DNA of 64,000 nt, taken from the NCBI GenBank assembly GCA_016213845.1, contig JACQZN010000028.1, positions 1 to 64,000 on the forward strand, written 5' to 3'. The notes beneath the pieces were generated by a model. That model was not told the origin of the DNA and did not search any database. It saw only the letters and a program-made list of their open reading frames with translations. Below, in pieces: positions 53,364 through 61,612 of this stretch. Within the stretch, counting starts at the first letter, position 1; the number at the start of each line of letters is the position of its first letter. This DNA comes from Candidatus Wallbacteria bacterium. GTDB taxonomy: Bacteria > Muiribacteriota > UBA6191 > JACPRK01. The position numbers and the translations under genes are program-made.

Positions 53364-56300
53364 ATGGCACGCGCAGAAGGCAAACCCGACGTCGACCGCC
53401 GCCGGCGAGAGCTGGCCGCGCGGGTCCGCGCCTGGTCGCTCGAGGAGTTCCGGCGGATGCTGGAGGACGCGGGCGTGACGCGCGCCTTCGTCACCTACGA
53501 GAACGGCGAGTTTTCGGTCTCCCACCCGGCGCTCCTGGAGCCGGTGCGGGCGTTCCTGGAGCTGTCGGGCGACTTCGCGCGTCATGAGGCGGTCTTCATC
53601 GGTCGTGAGCATGGCCTGGCATCCGTCTTTTTTGCCTTCGTCCATGACACGCGCCGCGGGCTGGCGCAGGGCGGCCTGCGCTTCAAGCCGTACCCCAACG
53701 TCGCGGAGCTCCTGGTCGACGGGCTGAGGCTGGCGCAAGGCATGACGCGCAAGAACGCCCTGGCGGGACTCTGGTGGGGCGGCGGGAAAGGCATCCTATC
53801 GTGGCCTGCCGACTGCGCCTCGCCCGACGAGCTTCCGCCGGGAAGCGCTCGCCGCGCGGAGATTTTCCGCGCCTACGGCCGATTCATCGCCAGCCTGGGC
53901 GGCGTCTACTACACGGCCGAGGACATCGGCACCAAGACTGCCGACATGGACGCCATCCTGTCGGAGAATCGCTTCATCACGTGCATCTCGCGATCGCGCG
54001 GCGGCAGTGGAAACCCGTCGCCCTACACGGCCCGCGGCGTCTTCCGTGGCATGCAAGCCGCCTGGCTCTTCCTGACGGGCACCGACCGTCTGCAGGGCGT
54101 GCGCGTCGCGGTCCAGGGCGCGGGTAACGTCGGCGCCCCGCTGGTCGAGCTGCTCGACGATGCCGGGGCTTCCGTCTGGGTCGGGGACGTCAACCAGCGC
54201 GCCGTGGCCGAGCTGATCGCGCGCCGCCCCAGGGTCCAGGCGGTCGGCGGGGCCGACCTCTTTGCGCTCGACGTGGACGTGGTGGCCCCTTGCGCCATCG
54301 GCGCCGTCATCAACAGCGAGACCATCCCGCGCCTGAAGGCCCGGCTCATCTGCGGCGCCGCCAACAACATTCTGCGGGCCCCCGAGGACGCCGAGCGGCT
54401 CCGCGAGCGGGGTATCGCGTTCGTGCCCGACTACGTCTGCAACCGCATGGGGATCGTGAACTGCGCCGACGAGTGGCACGGCTACCTGGACGAGGACATC
54501 CAGTTCGCGGCCGAGCGCGTCTACCCGGACACGCTCCGCGTCCTGCGACACGCGCGAGAGCTTGGCATCACCACACGCGAAGCCGCCGACAAGCTGGCCG
54601 ACGTCGCTGCGGCCGAGCTGCACCCCTTGCTGGGGCACCGCGGCCGCCGCATCATCGACCACCTGATCGACAGCGGCTGGCACACCCCGGGTGAACGCAA
54701 GGTTCGCCGCCGCGCTCCGCCGGCCTTCGTGCCGGCCCTGGACGAGCCCGAGCTGCGCGTTGCCTGGCAGCGCGACGCGCGCTTTGCCGGCGCCGGCCAT
54801 TCCGTGGCAGCTTCGCCCGTATCAGCCGCCTGCCGACCGAGCCTTGCCACCTTCTTCTCACCGGTGCTGCTCGACGTCCGCGCCCGGGCGCTCGAATGGC
54901 TCTCGGGCAAGAACCCCCGCCGCATCCTGGGAAGCGAGCACGGGGGGCTGGAGCTGCAGCTCTCGGTGGAGCGATCGCTGCCGCACGAACGGCTGGAGAT
55001 CGGACGGCCGAAGTTCGTCGAGCTCTGCCGAGACTTCCACGGCCGAAACGACGCCGCCATCCGGGAGCAGCTCCACCAGCTGGGCGTCGGATTCGACCCG
55101 GTCACCTGGCTGGACCCGATGAGCCCGCAGGGGCGCGACGCCGTGCGGCGACTCTACTTCGCGCTGGCCGACGCGAAGCTCATCGCGCAGGACAACCCGC
55201 TCACCTATCGCTGTCCGCGCTGCCGCACCGTTTGCGTCGCGCTCGACATCGTCCGGCGCGAGGTCGAAGTCACCGAGCGCTACGCGATCCGCGTCACCAC
55301 GGATGCCGGCGCCGCCATCGAGACGATGGAGTTCTTCCCGGAGCTGCTGCTCGGTGCCGTGGCGGTCGCGGTAAATCCCCGAGGCCGCTATCGCGAGCTG
55401 GCCGGACAGGCGGTCCGCATCCCCGTGCGCCAGGGCGCGCTGCCGGTCGTCACCGTCGAGGCGCTTGCCACCGACGCCGAGTTCCTTGTGCCGGCCTGGC
55501 GTCACCTCGACGCGGCGGCCGCCGCGGCGCACGGCATCCTCGACTGCCCCGAGCTCTTCGACGAGCGGGGTGAGATCCGCGCGGCGGAGGGGCGTGCAGC
55601 TTCGTCACGAGACTCCGCGCGCAAGGCCGTACTGGCCTCGCTGGCAGGCGGGGCGGTTTGCGAAACGGGCCGCTGGTCGGTCGAGGCGCGGCGGTGCCGG
55701 CGATGTGAGACCGTGGTCCTGCCGGACCGCTCCGCCCAGTCCTACGTCCGCTTCGACTCGGCCGCCGGCCACCTCGAAAGAGCCATCGAGTCCGGGGCCG
55801 TCACCCTGGAGCCAGCCCGCTGGAAGGAACGGGTGCTCGAGCACCTGCATGGGCTGGAGCCCTGGTGCATCTCGCGCCAGTACTGGTGGGGTAACGACAA
55901 CCCCGAACGCCCTGAGGAGCGGCTCAGCACCTGGTTCTCGATGGCCGCCCTGGCGCTCGAGGCAGCGGGCTGGCCTTCGACGGCCACGCCGGCGCCCATC
56001 GACGAGGTGTTCGTCGACCCCGACTTCCTGGTGCGCTGGGTGGTACCGGCCCAGCTCGCCTCGTTTGCCGTGACGGGCAGGCCGCTGTTCAGGACCATCC
56101 ACGTGCACGGCTCCATCCACGTCGTCGAAGGCTCCCTGAGCGTGGACGCGCCCAGGGAGAGCGACGATCGGCCCGACGAGCAGCGCTTCGTGCGGCGCGT
56201 CTATCCCCGCCCCATGCGAAGCGGTCGGGGAAACGTGGTGGAGCCCTCGACCCTGATTCGCCGCTTCGGGGCCGACGCCTTGCGGCTGGGTTACCTGCTT

Positions 56301-57038
56301 TGCCTCGATGTGGACGGCGGGCGGGTCGTGACGCTCTCGGAGGGCCGGCTGCGCGGCGCGCGGCGGGCCGTCCAGAGCTTCGCCGGCAAGGTGGCCGGCC
56401 TGTTCCGGCTCTTCCAGCCGCCGATGGTCGCGGGAGCCGCGCACCTGTCCGACCATTGGATCGTGGCGCGTGCGCGTGCGGCCCGGGAGGCCGCGCGAGA
56501 TGCCTACGAGAGGCACTCGCTGCGCGAAGTCGCCGATATCTTCCTGGACGTGACGGACGACTTCTCGCTCTACGCGGGTCTGGCCGCCGCCCGGCGCCGG
56601 GAGGGGACCGACCTGGGCGCGGTGCGTTCTGCGACCGTGCGCGTGCTCGAGGAGCTGGGGCCCGCCTTCGGGCCGCTCTGTCCTTACGTCTTCGAGAAGC
56701 TCGCCGTCTGGACGCGCGAGCGTCGGCCGGTCTCCGACTTCGATGTATCTGCGGACGTCTGGCAACACGCGCTCGTCGTCGAGTTGCGCCGGGCGCCGGC
56801 CGCCGGCTCCAAGCTGGCAACCTCCGACCCCGCCGTGGCCGCCCTGCTGGCCGCCGGTCTTGCGGAGCTCGCCCGGATCACGGGTCGCCCGCTCGAGCTG
56901 GTCCAGGGCCCGATCGCGGGTGCGACCGTCACCGTCGGACCCGTTGTCGTGCTTCGTTCGGGCGCTCGAGAGGGCTCACTTCGCACTGGCGTTTCGGGCC
57001 GGCATGGTGTAGAATCCGCCTCCGCCGTGGGCGGTTAG
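53364..57038 (+). CDS. Leucine/valine dehydrogenase fused to a degenerate valyl-tRNA synthetase-like region
   Basis: 1224 residues from ATG 53364 (an upstream GTG at 53313 is also open). A perfect TTGACA lies at 53326-53331, favouring 53364. Residues 50-440 match leucine dehydrogenase: GGLRFKPY, both catalytic Lys at the family spacing (K130 in MTRKNA, K142 in GGGK), TAEDIGTKTADMDAI and NAD-binding VQGAGNVG. From about 490 the order follows valyl-tRNA synthetase: SEHGGLELQLSVER, zinc-type CPRCRTVC, CISRQYWWG at 836, IHVHG, then GNVVEPSTLIRRFGADALRLG and an anticodon-binding helical domain. The HIGH block reads SLATFFS and KMSKS reads PMRSGRGN, so charging activity is doubtful. The stop TAG lies inside tRNA-Val. 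Possible roles: a branched-chain amino acid sensor or tRNA-regulated oxidative deaminase (inference). Confidence 0.85.
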   Translation: MARAEGKPDVDRRRRELAARVRAWSLEEFRRMLEDAGVTRAFVTYENGEFSVSHPALLEPVRAFLELSGDFARHEAVFIGREHGLASVFFAFVHDTRRGLAQGGLRFKPYPNVAELLVDGLRLAQGMTRKNALAGLWWGGGKGILSWPADCASPDELPPGSARRAEIFRAYGRFIASLGGVYYTAEDIGTKTADMDAILSENRFITCISRSRGGSGNPSPYTARGVFRGMQAAWLFLTGTDRLQGVRVAVQGAGNVGAPLVELLDDAGASVWVGDVNQRAVAELIARRPRVQAVGGADLFALDVDVVAPCAIGAVINSETIPRLKARLICGAANNILRAPEDAERLRERGIAFVPDYVCNRMGIVNCADEWHGYLDEDIQFAAERVYPDTLRVLRHARELGITTREAADKLADVAAAELHPLLGHRGRRIIDHLIDSGWHTPGERKVRRRAPPAFVPALDEPELRVAWQRDARFAGAGHSVAASPVSAACRPSLATFFSPVLLDVRARALEWLSGKNPRRILGSEHGGLELQLSVERSLPHERLEIGRPKFVELCRDFHGRNDAAIREQLHQLGVGFDPVTWLDPMSPQGRDAVRRLYFALADAKLIAQDNPLTYRCPRCRTVCVALDIVRREVEVTERYAIRVTTDAGAAIETMEFFPELLLGAVAVAVNPRGRYRELAGQAVRIPVRQGALPVVTVEALATDAEFLVPAWRHLDAAAAAAHGILDCPELFDERGEIRAAEGRAASSRDSARKAVLASLAGGAVCETGRWSVEARRCRRCETVVLPDRSAQSYVRFDSAAGHLERAIESGAVTLEPARWKERVLEHLHGLEPWCISRQYWWGNDNPERPEERLSTWFSMAALALEAAGWPSTATPAPIDEVFVDPDFLVRWVVPAQLASFAVTGRPLFRTIHVHGSIHVVEGSLSVDAPRESDDRPDEQRFVRRVYPRPMRSGRGNVVEPSTLIRRFGADALRLGYLLCLDVDGGRVVTLSEGRLRGARRAVQSFAGKVAGLFRLFQPPMVAGAAHLSDHWIVARARAAREAARDAYERHSLREVADIFLDVTDDFSLYAGLAAARRREGTDLGAVRSATVRVLEELGPAFGPLCPYVFEKLAVWTRERRPVSDFDVSADVWQHALVVELRRAPAAGSKLATSDPAVAALLAAGLAELARITGRPLELVQGPIAGATVTVGPVVVLRSGAREGSLRTGVSGRHGVESASAVGG
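57010..57015 (+). promoter_or_regulatory. -10 box of tRNA-Val
   Basis: TAGAAT, 14 bp before the mature tRNA 5' end and inside the last codons of the fusion gene. No good -35 is evident at 16-18 bp upstream. The same TAGAAT precedes the kinase at 49013, supporting its use as a -10. Confidence 0.5.
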
Positions 57039-57105
57039 CTCAGCTGGTTAGAGCGCCTGCTCGACACGCAGGAGGTCGATGGTTCGAGTCCATTACCGCC
57101 CACCA
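57029..57105 (+). tRNA. tRNA-Val(GAC)
   Basis: Full cloverleaf: acceptor GGGCGGT/ACCGCCC, D arm GCTC/GAGC, anticodon stem CCTGC/GCAGG, T arm GATGG/CCATT (a G-T pair closes it) with loop TTCGAGT, A73 and encoded CCA (57103-57105). The loop TCGACAC puts GAC at 34-36, giving Val, but position 33 is C where almost all elongator tRNAs have U. Its first 10 bases overlap the end of the dehydrogenase-synthetase gene. Confidence 0.92.
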
Positions 57106-57170
57106 CTGCCTCCTTGGTTCGACGAGGCCGCGGCCCCGACAGGGTCCGCCCAGGCCGCTCCGAGAACCCA

Positions 57171-57206
57171 GTAACGGCCCGGTTACTCTAGTGACCGGGC
57201 TGTTAC
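57171..57206 (+). terminator. Hairpin downstream of tRNA-Val
   Basis: Arms GTAACGGCCCGGTTA (57171-57185) and TGACCGGGCTGTTAC (57192-57206), 13 of 15 pairs Watson-Crick plus wobble, loop CTCTAG, followed by GTTT. Reasonable terminator for the tRNA transcript. The rest of 57106-57459 holds no gene besides the repeat at 57297-57350. Confidence 0.6.
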
Positions 57207-57296
57207 GTTTGCGGAGGCCGTCGCTCGGGCTTCGATGGTGCGAGATCTTTCGCGCGAGGCCGGCTGCTCCCGACCGTCCCAAAACCCGCAAGCAAT

Positions 57297-57350
57297 GGGG
57301 GTTCAGGGGGTTCTTGACCCCCTGGTCGGGGTTCGGGGGCGACGCCCCCG
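57297..57350 (-). repeat. Two-hairpin G/C-rich repeat, copy D (inverted)
   Basis: On the minus strand: GGGGGCGTCGCCCCC hairpin, linker GAACCCCGACC, AGGGGGTCAAGAACCCCCT hairpin, then GAACCCCC. Same layout as the copy at 23952. Lies in the gap between tRNA-Val and the lipoprotein gene. Confidence 0.65.
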
Positions 57351-57459
57351 ACAGGCTCTACTCAGTACCCCTTCTCCCCCCTGGCATCATGCCTGCATCC
57401 TTCGCCGCCAACGCTAACGCGCTGGCCGCTTGCGGCCGGCCCAAGACGAGGAGGTTCGC

Positions 57460-58092
57460 ATGGGCAGGCTTCTGCCCCGCTCGGGGCTGCTCCTGTTGAC
57501 GGTGGCGACGATCGGGCTGACCGGCTGCGGAGGGCGGCCGGTGGACCTGTCGATCTCGCCTTTCACGGGCCTGCAACTGCACGTCGGAGGCGGCTCGGGT
57601 GGCTCCGGCGGGCAGCCGGGTGTGGTGGCGCTCGCGCCGGGCGGCGGCCAGCCTCCGGCGGCGCCGATCGACCCGGGCCAGACACCGCTGCCGGTAGAGC
57701 CCGGCCCCGCCGCGCCGTCGGAAGACTCGCAGGCTCCGGCGGCTCCATCGGGTCGAGACGACGCCGGAGCGCCCCTTCCCGAGCTGCGCGAGGACGGCAC
57801 GGTGGCGGCCGCGCCAGAGGATGCGCCCGCGAACGGCTCGGCGCCCGAGGTTCCAGGCGGCGCCGAGCCTGCTGGTGAGGTCGCCGGTGACACTCCGGCT
57901 GCTCCCGAGACCCCGGCCCCCGAACCGGTGGAGAAGGCCTCTGCACCCGACGAGGACCCCGACACGCGCAGCCTGCGCGTCGCAGGCGTCCCCTTCGCCA
58001 ATCTCGTCTCCCGCCAGACCGGCTCCACCGAGGCTCAGCGAACCCTCCAGGCGCAGCGCGCCCTCGACGCCATGGACCCCACCGCCAACTGA
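57460..58092 (+). CDS. Pro/Ala-rich lipoprotein
   Basis: 210 residues. The ATG at 57460 follows GAGGAGG. Lipobox LTGC gives lipidated Cys23. After a short beta-like segment (SISPFTGLQLHVGGGSG) the mature protein is a low-complexity Pro/Ala/Glu/Gly linker to about residue 165. It ends with a small C-terminal part (VAGVPFANLVSRQTGSTEAQRTLQAQRALDAM). Likely an outer-membrane-anchored spacer protein; function unknown. Confidence 0.7.
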   Translation: MGRLLPRSGLLLLTVATIGLTGCGGRPVDLSISPFTGLQLHVGGGSGGSGGQPGVVALAPGGGQPPAAPIDPGQTPLPVEPGPAAPSEDSQAPAAPSGRDDAGAPLPELREDGTVAAAPEDAPANGSAPEVPGGAEPAGEVAGDTPAAPETPAPEPVEKASAPDEDPDTRSLRVAGVPFANLVSRQTGSTEAQRTLQAQRALDAMDPTAN

Positions 58093-58203
58093 TCTCCTGC
58101 GCCTCGCCCGCGCCCCGCGCGGGCGAGGCCCCTCGGAGGCACCGTTGGGGGGGGCATGTCGGTAAGCTCGTAAGTGGTACTGATTCCTGCTGGGGCCATG
58201 CCC

Positions 58204-58242
58204 CAGGCCCTGGCAAGGGGCCGTCGGCCCCCTGCACCCCCA
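58204..58242 (+). repeat. Two-hairpin G/C-rich repeat, copy B (partial)
   Basis: CCTGGCAAGGGGCCGTCGGCCCCCTGCACCCCCATTT contains the second hairpin plus ACCCCC of the element at 23952, same orientation. The first hairpin is reduced to CAGGCCCTGG. Lies in the 360-bp gap 58093-58453, which has no supported gene. Confidence 0.6.
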
Positions 58243-58310
58243 TTTCCTTGCAGAAGCGTTCGATTGGTCCGCGCAGCCTTCGAGGACAAAGGAGAGTCTC
58301 TCGGCCGAAG

Positions 58311-58361
58311 GGGTTCCAAGGGGCACTGCCCTTTGGCGGGGGCTCGGGGGCAGAGCCCTCG
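58311..58361 (-). repeat. Two-hairpin G/C-rich repeat, copy C (inverted)
   Basis: Minus strand: GAGGGCTCTGCCCCC, linker GAGCCCCCGCC, AAAGGGCAGTGCCCCTTGG. Opposite orientation to copy B about 70 bp away, so B and C form an inverted pair just upstream of the molybdopterin enzyme gene. Confidence 0.6.
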
Positions 58362-58453
58362 ATGGGTAGACTCCAGTACAGATCTACCAGCCTACCGACG
58401 TGCCCCCCTCCGTTCTGGACCGGGTCTTTCGCAGGACGCTATACTCCGGTGCC

Positions 58454-60397
58454 ATGCCGCGTGCGAAGACCGTCGTTCGAACCTCCTGCAACCGCGACTG
58501 CCCCGACGCCTGCGTCATCCTGGCTGAGGTGTCGGAGGGTCGCGTCACGGCTCTCAGGGGCGAGCCCGAGCACCCCGTGACGCAGGGCTTTCTCTGCAGC
58601 CGGACCAGCCGGTTCCTGGAACGTCAGTATGACCCCGAGCGTCTGACGACCCCGCTCCTGCGCCGCGGAGAGCGGTTAGAGCCCGCGAGCTGGGATGAGG
58701 CGCTCGACTTCGTGGCCGAGAGGCTCTTGTCGATCCGGGCCGAAAGCGGCCCGGCGTCGATCTTCCACTACCGCTCCGGAGGGTCGCTCGGGATTCTGAA
58801 GGCACTCTGCGATCGGTTCTTCGAGCTCTTCGGCCCGGTGACGACCAAGCGCGGCGACATCTGCAGCGGCGCCGGCGAGGCCGCGCAGCTCGCGGATTTC
58901 GGCGAGTCGGACTCCAGCGATCTGCACGACCTGTTGAACGCTCGCCACATCTTGCTTTGGGGCAAAAACCCATACGTCTCGAACGTGCACCTCTTGCCGG
59001 TGCTGATGGAAGCGCGCAGGCGCGGCGCGCGGCTGGTGCTGATCGATCCCGTCTGGCACCGGACGGCGGGGCTCTGCGAGCGTCATGTCCAGCCCAGGCC
59101 GGGGGGAGACTTCGCCCTGGCGATGGGGGTGGCGCGGGCTCTCGAAGAGGCGGGCGGGATCGACGACGAGGCCACGGGCTACTGCTCGGGGCTGGAGGAG
59201 TTCGCGGCATTGTACGGACGCCGCCCGGTGCGCGACTGGGCGCGCGCGGCCGATGTGACCGAAGAAGAGGTCCGCGACTTGGCGAGGCGGCTGGCCGAAA
59301 GGCCCTGCGCGATCCAGGTCGGCTGGGGGATGCAGCGCAGGGCCAATGGAAGCGCCATTGTCCGGGCGTTGGACGCGCTCGGGGCTGTGTCGGGCAACCT
59401 GGGGATATCCGGCGGCGGCGTCTCGTTCTACTTCAAGCGGCGGGGTGCCTTCGACTTCGGGCCGGCTCACGGGGGCAACGCAGAGCCGCCCCCTCGGACC
59501 GTCTGTGAGCCGCGGCTGGGGCAGGAGCTGCTGGAGCTCGACCGGCCGCCCATCCGGGCCTGCTGGATCACTGCGGGAAATCCCGTCGTGATGTTGCCCG
59601 ATTCGGAGACGACCGTGCGGGCCCTCTCACGGCTCGACCTGCTGGTGGTGGTCGACTCGTTCGTGACCGACACGGCCCGGTTGGCGCACGTGGTGCTGCC
59701 GGCGGCGACGATGCTCGAGGACGAGGACCTGGTCGGCGCCTATGGGAATCACTACCTGGGCTCGGTGGTGCCTGCCGTCCGGCCTCCGCCGGGAGTGGCG
59801 ACCGACTTCGAAATCTTGCGGCGGCTGGCGCCTCGCGTGGGCCTGGGCGCCGAGTTCGGCGGTACTGCGCGGGAGTGGAAGCGGAAGCTGCTCGGCAAGA
59901 TCGCGCCGCTCGGCGTCACGCTGGAGCGGCTGGAGACCGAGGCGGTCCGCAACCCTCTGGCGCCGGTTGTGCTCTTTGCCGACCGCAAGTTCCCGACCTC
60001 CGACGGCCGCGTCCATCTGGTGTCGGAGGAGCCGGTGGAGCTTTCGGGTGAAGACGGCTATCCGCTCTATCTGATGTCGCTCTCGACGGAGAAGTCGCAG
60101 TCGTCGCAATGGGCGGGGCCGCCGCGCCGCCCCCAGGGGCCCGCGGTCGTGCGCGTGCATCCGGAGGCGTCAAACGGCCTGCCCGACGGGTCGACGGCGC
60201 GCATCGAGAGCCGCATCGGCTGGCTCCTGGTGCGCGTGGAGCACGATTCTCGGCAGCGCACCGACGTGGCCGTGATGGACAAGGGCGGCTCGCGCGCGCT
60301 CGGCCGGTGCGCCAATTCGCTCGTCCGGGCCCGTCTGACCGACGGCGGCGAGGGCGGCGCCCTCTACGACGAGCGGGTCCGGCTCGTGCCGGTGTGA
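58454..60397 (+). CDS. Molybdopterin-dependent oxidoreductase
   Basis: 647 residues. Fe4S4 ligands at the N-terminus in the order C12-x3-C16-x3-C20-x27-C48. The molybdenum ligand is probably Cys137 in RGDICSGAG. The bis-MGD binding segments follow (WGKNPYVSNVHLLPVLMEARRRG, GNPVVMLPDSE, the C-terminal barrel DGSTARIESRIGWLLVRVEHD). DMSO-reductase superfamily, cytoplasmic since no Tat signal is present; formate dehydrogenase and assimilatory types are the nearest. No partner Fe-S or b-type subunit is adjacent, so the redox partner is unknown. ATG 58454 starts the conserved TSCNRDCPDAC region. Confidence 0.9.
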   Translation: MPRAKTVVRTSCNRDCPDACVILAEVSEGRVTALRGEPEHPVTQGFLCSRTSRFLERQYDPERLTTPLLRRGERLEPASWDEALDFVAERLLSIRAESGPASIFHYRSGGSLGILKALCDRFFELFGPVTTKRGDICSGAGEAAQLADFGESDSSDLHDLLNARHILLWGKNPYVSNVHLLPVLMEARRRGARLVLIDPVWHRTAGLCERHVQPRPGGDFALAMGVARALEEAGGIDDEATGYCSGLEEFAALYGRRPVRDWARAADVTEEEVRDLARRLAERPCAIQVGWGMQRRANGSAIVRALDALGAVSGNLGISGGGVSFYFKRRGAFDFGPAHGGNAEPPPRTVCEPRLGQELLELDRPPIRACWITAGNPVVMLPDSETTVRALSRLDLLVVVDSFVTDTARLAHVVLPAATMLEDEDLVGAYGNHYLGSVVPAVRPPPGVATDFEILRRLAPRVGLGAEFGGTAREWKRKLLGKIAPLGVTLERLETEAVRNPLAPVVLFADRKFPTSDGRVHLVSEEPVELSGEDGYPLYLMSLSTEKSQSSQWAGPPRRPQGPAVVRVHPEASNGLPDGSTARIESRIGWLLVRVEHDSRQRTDVAVMDKGGSRALGRCANSLVRARLTDGGEGGALYDERVRLVPV

Positions 60398-60443
60398 AGC
60401 CCCGCATCCGGCAGTGGCGTCCGCAGCAGGGTTGCGGTACCCT

Positions 60444-60468
60444 CTCGGTGCCCGATCCGGGCACCGAG
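60444..60468 (+). terminator. Perfect hairpin after the molybdoenzyme gene
   Basis: Stem CTCGGTGCCCG (60444-60454) and CGGGCACCGAG (60458-60468), 11 of 11 paired, loop ATC. No T-run follows; it ends 11 bp before the tRNA, so it could separate the two transcripts or be part of the tRNA leader. Confidence 0.6.
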
Positions 60469-60479
60469 TGACGTCGCGA

Positions 60480-60555
60480 GCCGGCGTAGCTCAGTTGGTA
60501 GAGCAGCTGATTTGTAATCAGCTGGTCGCGGGTTCAAATCCTGTCGCCGGCTCCA
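60480..60555 (+). tRNA. tRNA-Thr(TGT)
   Basis: Cloverleaf: acceptor GCCGGCG/CGCCGGC, D arm GCTC/GAGC, anticodon stem GCTGA/TCAGC with loop TTTGTAA, anticodon TGT (Thr, ACA codons). T arm GCGGG/CCTGT with loop TTCAAAT, T73, encoded CCA. U33 is normal here, unlike in the tRNA-Val. Confidence 0.95.
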
Positions 60556-60570
60556 GCTCGCTCCTCCGGG

Positions 60571-61428
60571 TCAGCGCAGGAAGCGGCCGGCGAAGCCGTC
60601 GCAGCCGACGCCCACCCGGCCCGGGAGGTGGCGGGCGGCCACGGCCACCATGCGATCCCGGTAGTCGAGGGTCAGGGCCTCCGGGTCGATGGCGGCGATG
60701 GCGGCGGGGAGTTGCGTCCTGAGAGTGCGACTTCCGTTTGCGGAGCCGTCCCCGCCGATGAAGTGGTCGACCACGACGGCGTCGGCCGCGGCGCGGACCC
60801 ACGCGAAGAAGCGCTCGGGGTCGGCGATCGGCAGGAGCGGCGAGACCGTGATCCAGGTCGTGATCCCCGCCGCCTTGAGCCTCTCGGTGGCCTCGAAGCG
60901 TTGGGCCACGCGGCTGGCGTGCGGGGCCAGCCCAGGGAGCTCCTCGCGGTCGGTCTCGATCGACACGTGCACCCGAAACGCGCAGCGGGCCGCCAGCTCG
61001 CGATAGAGCTCCAGGTACTCGGTGACGCGGTGCGAATGGGTCTGCAAGACCAGCGCGTCCGGCGGATCGTCGCGCATCGCCTCGAGCAGTCGTCGCGTCA
61101 CGCCCAGCCGAGGCTCGATCGGCTGGAACGGCTCCGTCGAGCTCGACACGTAGACGGCAAACGCGCCGCGATTGGCCCGCGCCCAGCGCCGCTCCCGGGC
61201 CGCCGACCGGCGATACGAGTCGGCCGCGCCGGTCCGCACTTCCAGGAAGCTGCCCCAGGCGCGCCCGCGAGTGACGTACCTGTTGTGCTGCACGTAGCAG
61301 CCCGCCCCGCAAAGCGAGTTGCCGAGCGCGCACCCTCGGTACGGCTGGGCCGAGTGCGAGCAGACGGTGCGCAGATACCCGCAGGCCCGCGTCAGGATCT
61401 CACCGATCGACGACTCGACGATCTCCAC
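60571..61428 (-). CDS. Radical-SAM-like protein (SplB group), unusual Cys spacing
   Basis: 285 residues, ATG 61428. The region PYRGCALGNSLCGAGCYVQHN holds Cys33, Cys40 and Cys44 (C-x6-C-x3-C). This sits where SplB-type (COG1533) radical SAM proteins have CxxxCxxC, followed as usual by an aromatic and the V/YARH region. Further family traits: STEPFQPIEPRLGVTRRLLEAM, VLQTHSHR, VHVSIETDRE, ITTWITVSPLLP and VDHFIGGDGS. Two more cysteines (16, 23) lie upstream and could complete a cluster. Likely a radical SAM enzyme with an altered cluster-binding motif; substrate unknown. Confidence 0.75.
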   Translation of the reverse strand: MEIVESSIGEILTRACGYLRTVCSHSAQPYRGCALGNSLCGAGCYVQHNRYVTRGRAWGSFLEVRTGAADSYRRSAARERRWARANRGAFAVYVSSSTEPFQPIEPRLGVTRRLLEAMRDDPPDALVLQTHSHRVTEYLELYRELAARCAFRVHVSIETDREELPGLAPHASRVAQRFEATERLKAAGITTWITVSPLLPIADPERFFAWVRAAADAVVVDHFIGGDGSANGSRTLRTQLPAAIAAIDPEALTLDYRDRMVAVAARHLPGRVGVGCDGFAGRFLR

Positions 61429-61612
61429 GAGGCTCTCTTAGACCTCCCGGCCGCTCGGGCCGCTTGATTGTCCGGCGCGGGCGCCTCACGATGTTCGAAG
61501 CACCGGCCGCCGGAGCTCACTCCATGATACGAACGCCTCCGAACGACGTCACGCGCCATCGCACCGCCGCTTCCGGGGTGGCGGCCGACGCGCTGCCAGG
61601 CCCGTTGCGCCC

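Noticed and set aside
61429..61612. Possible small gene between the radical-SAM-like and Cache-HAMP genes
   Set aside because: The divergent 180-bp spacer has only short frames without a ribosome site; it is better read as a divergent promoter region.
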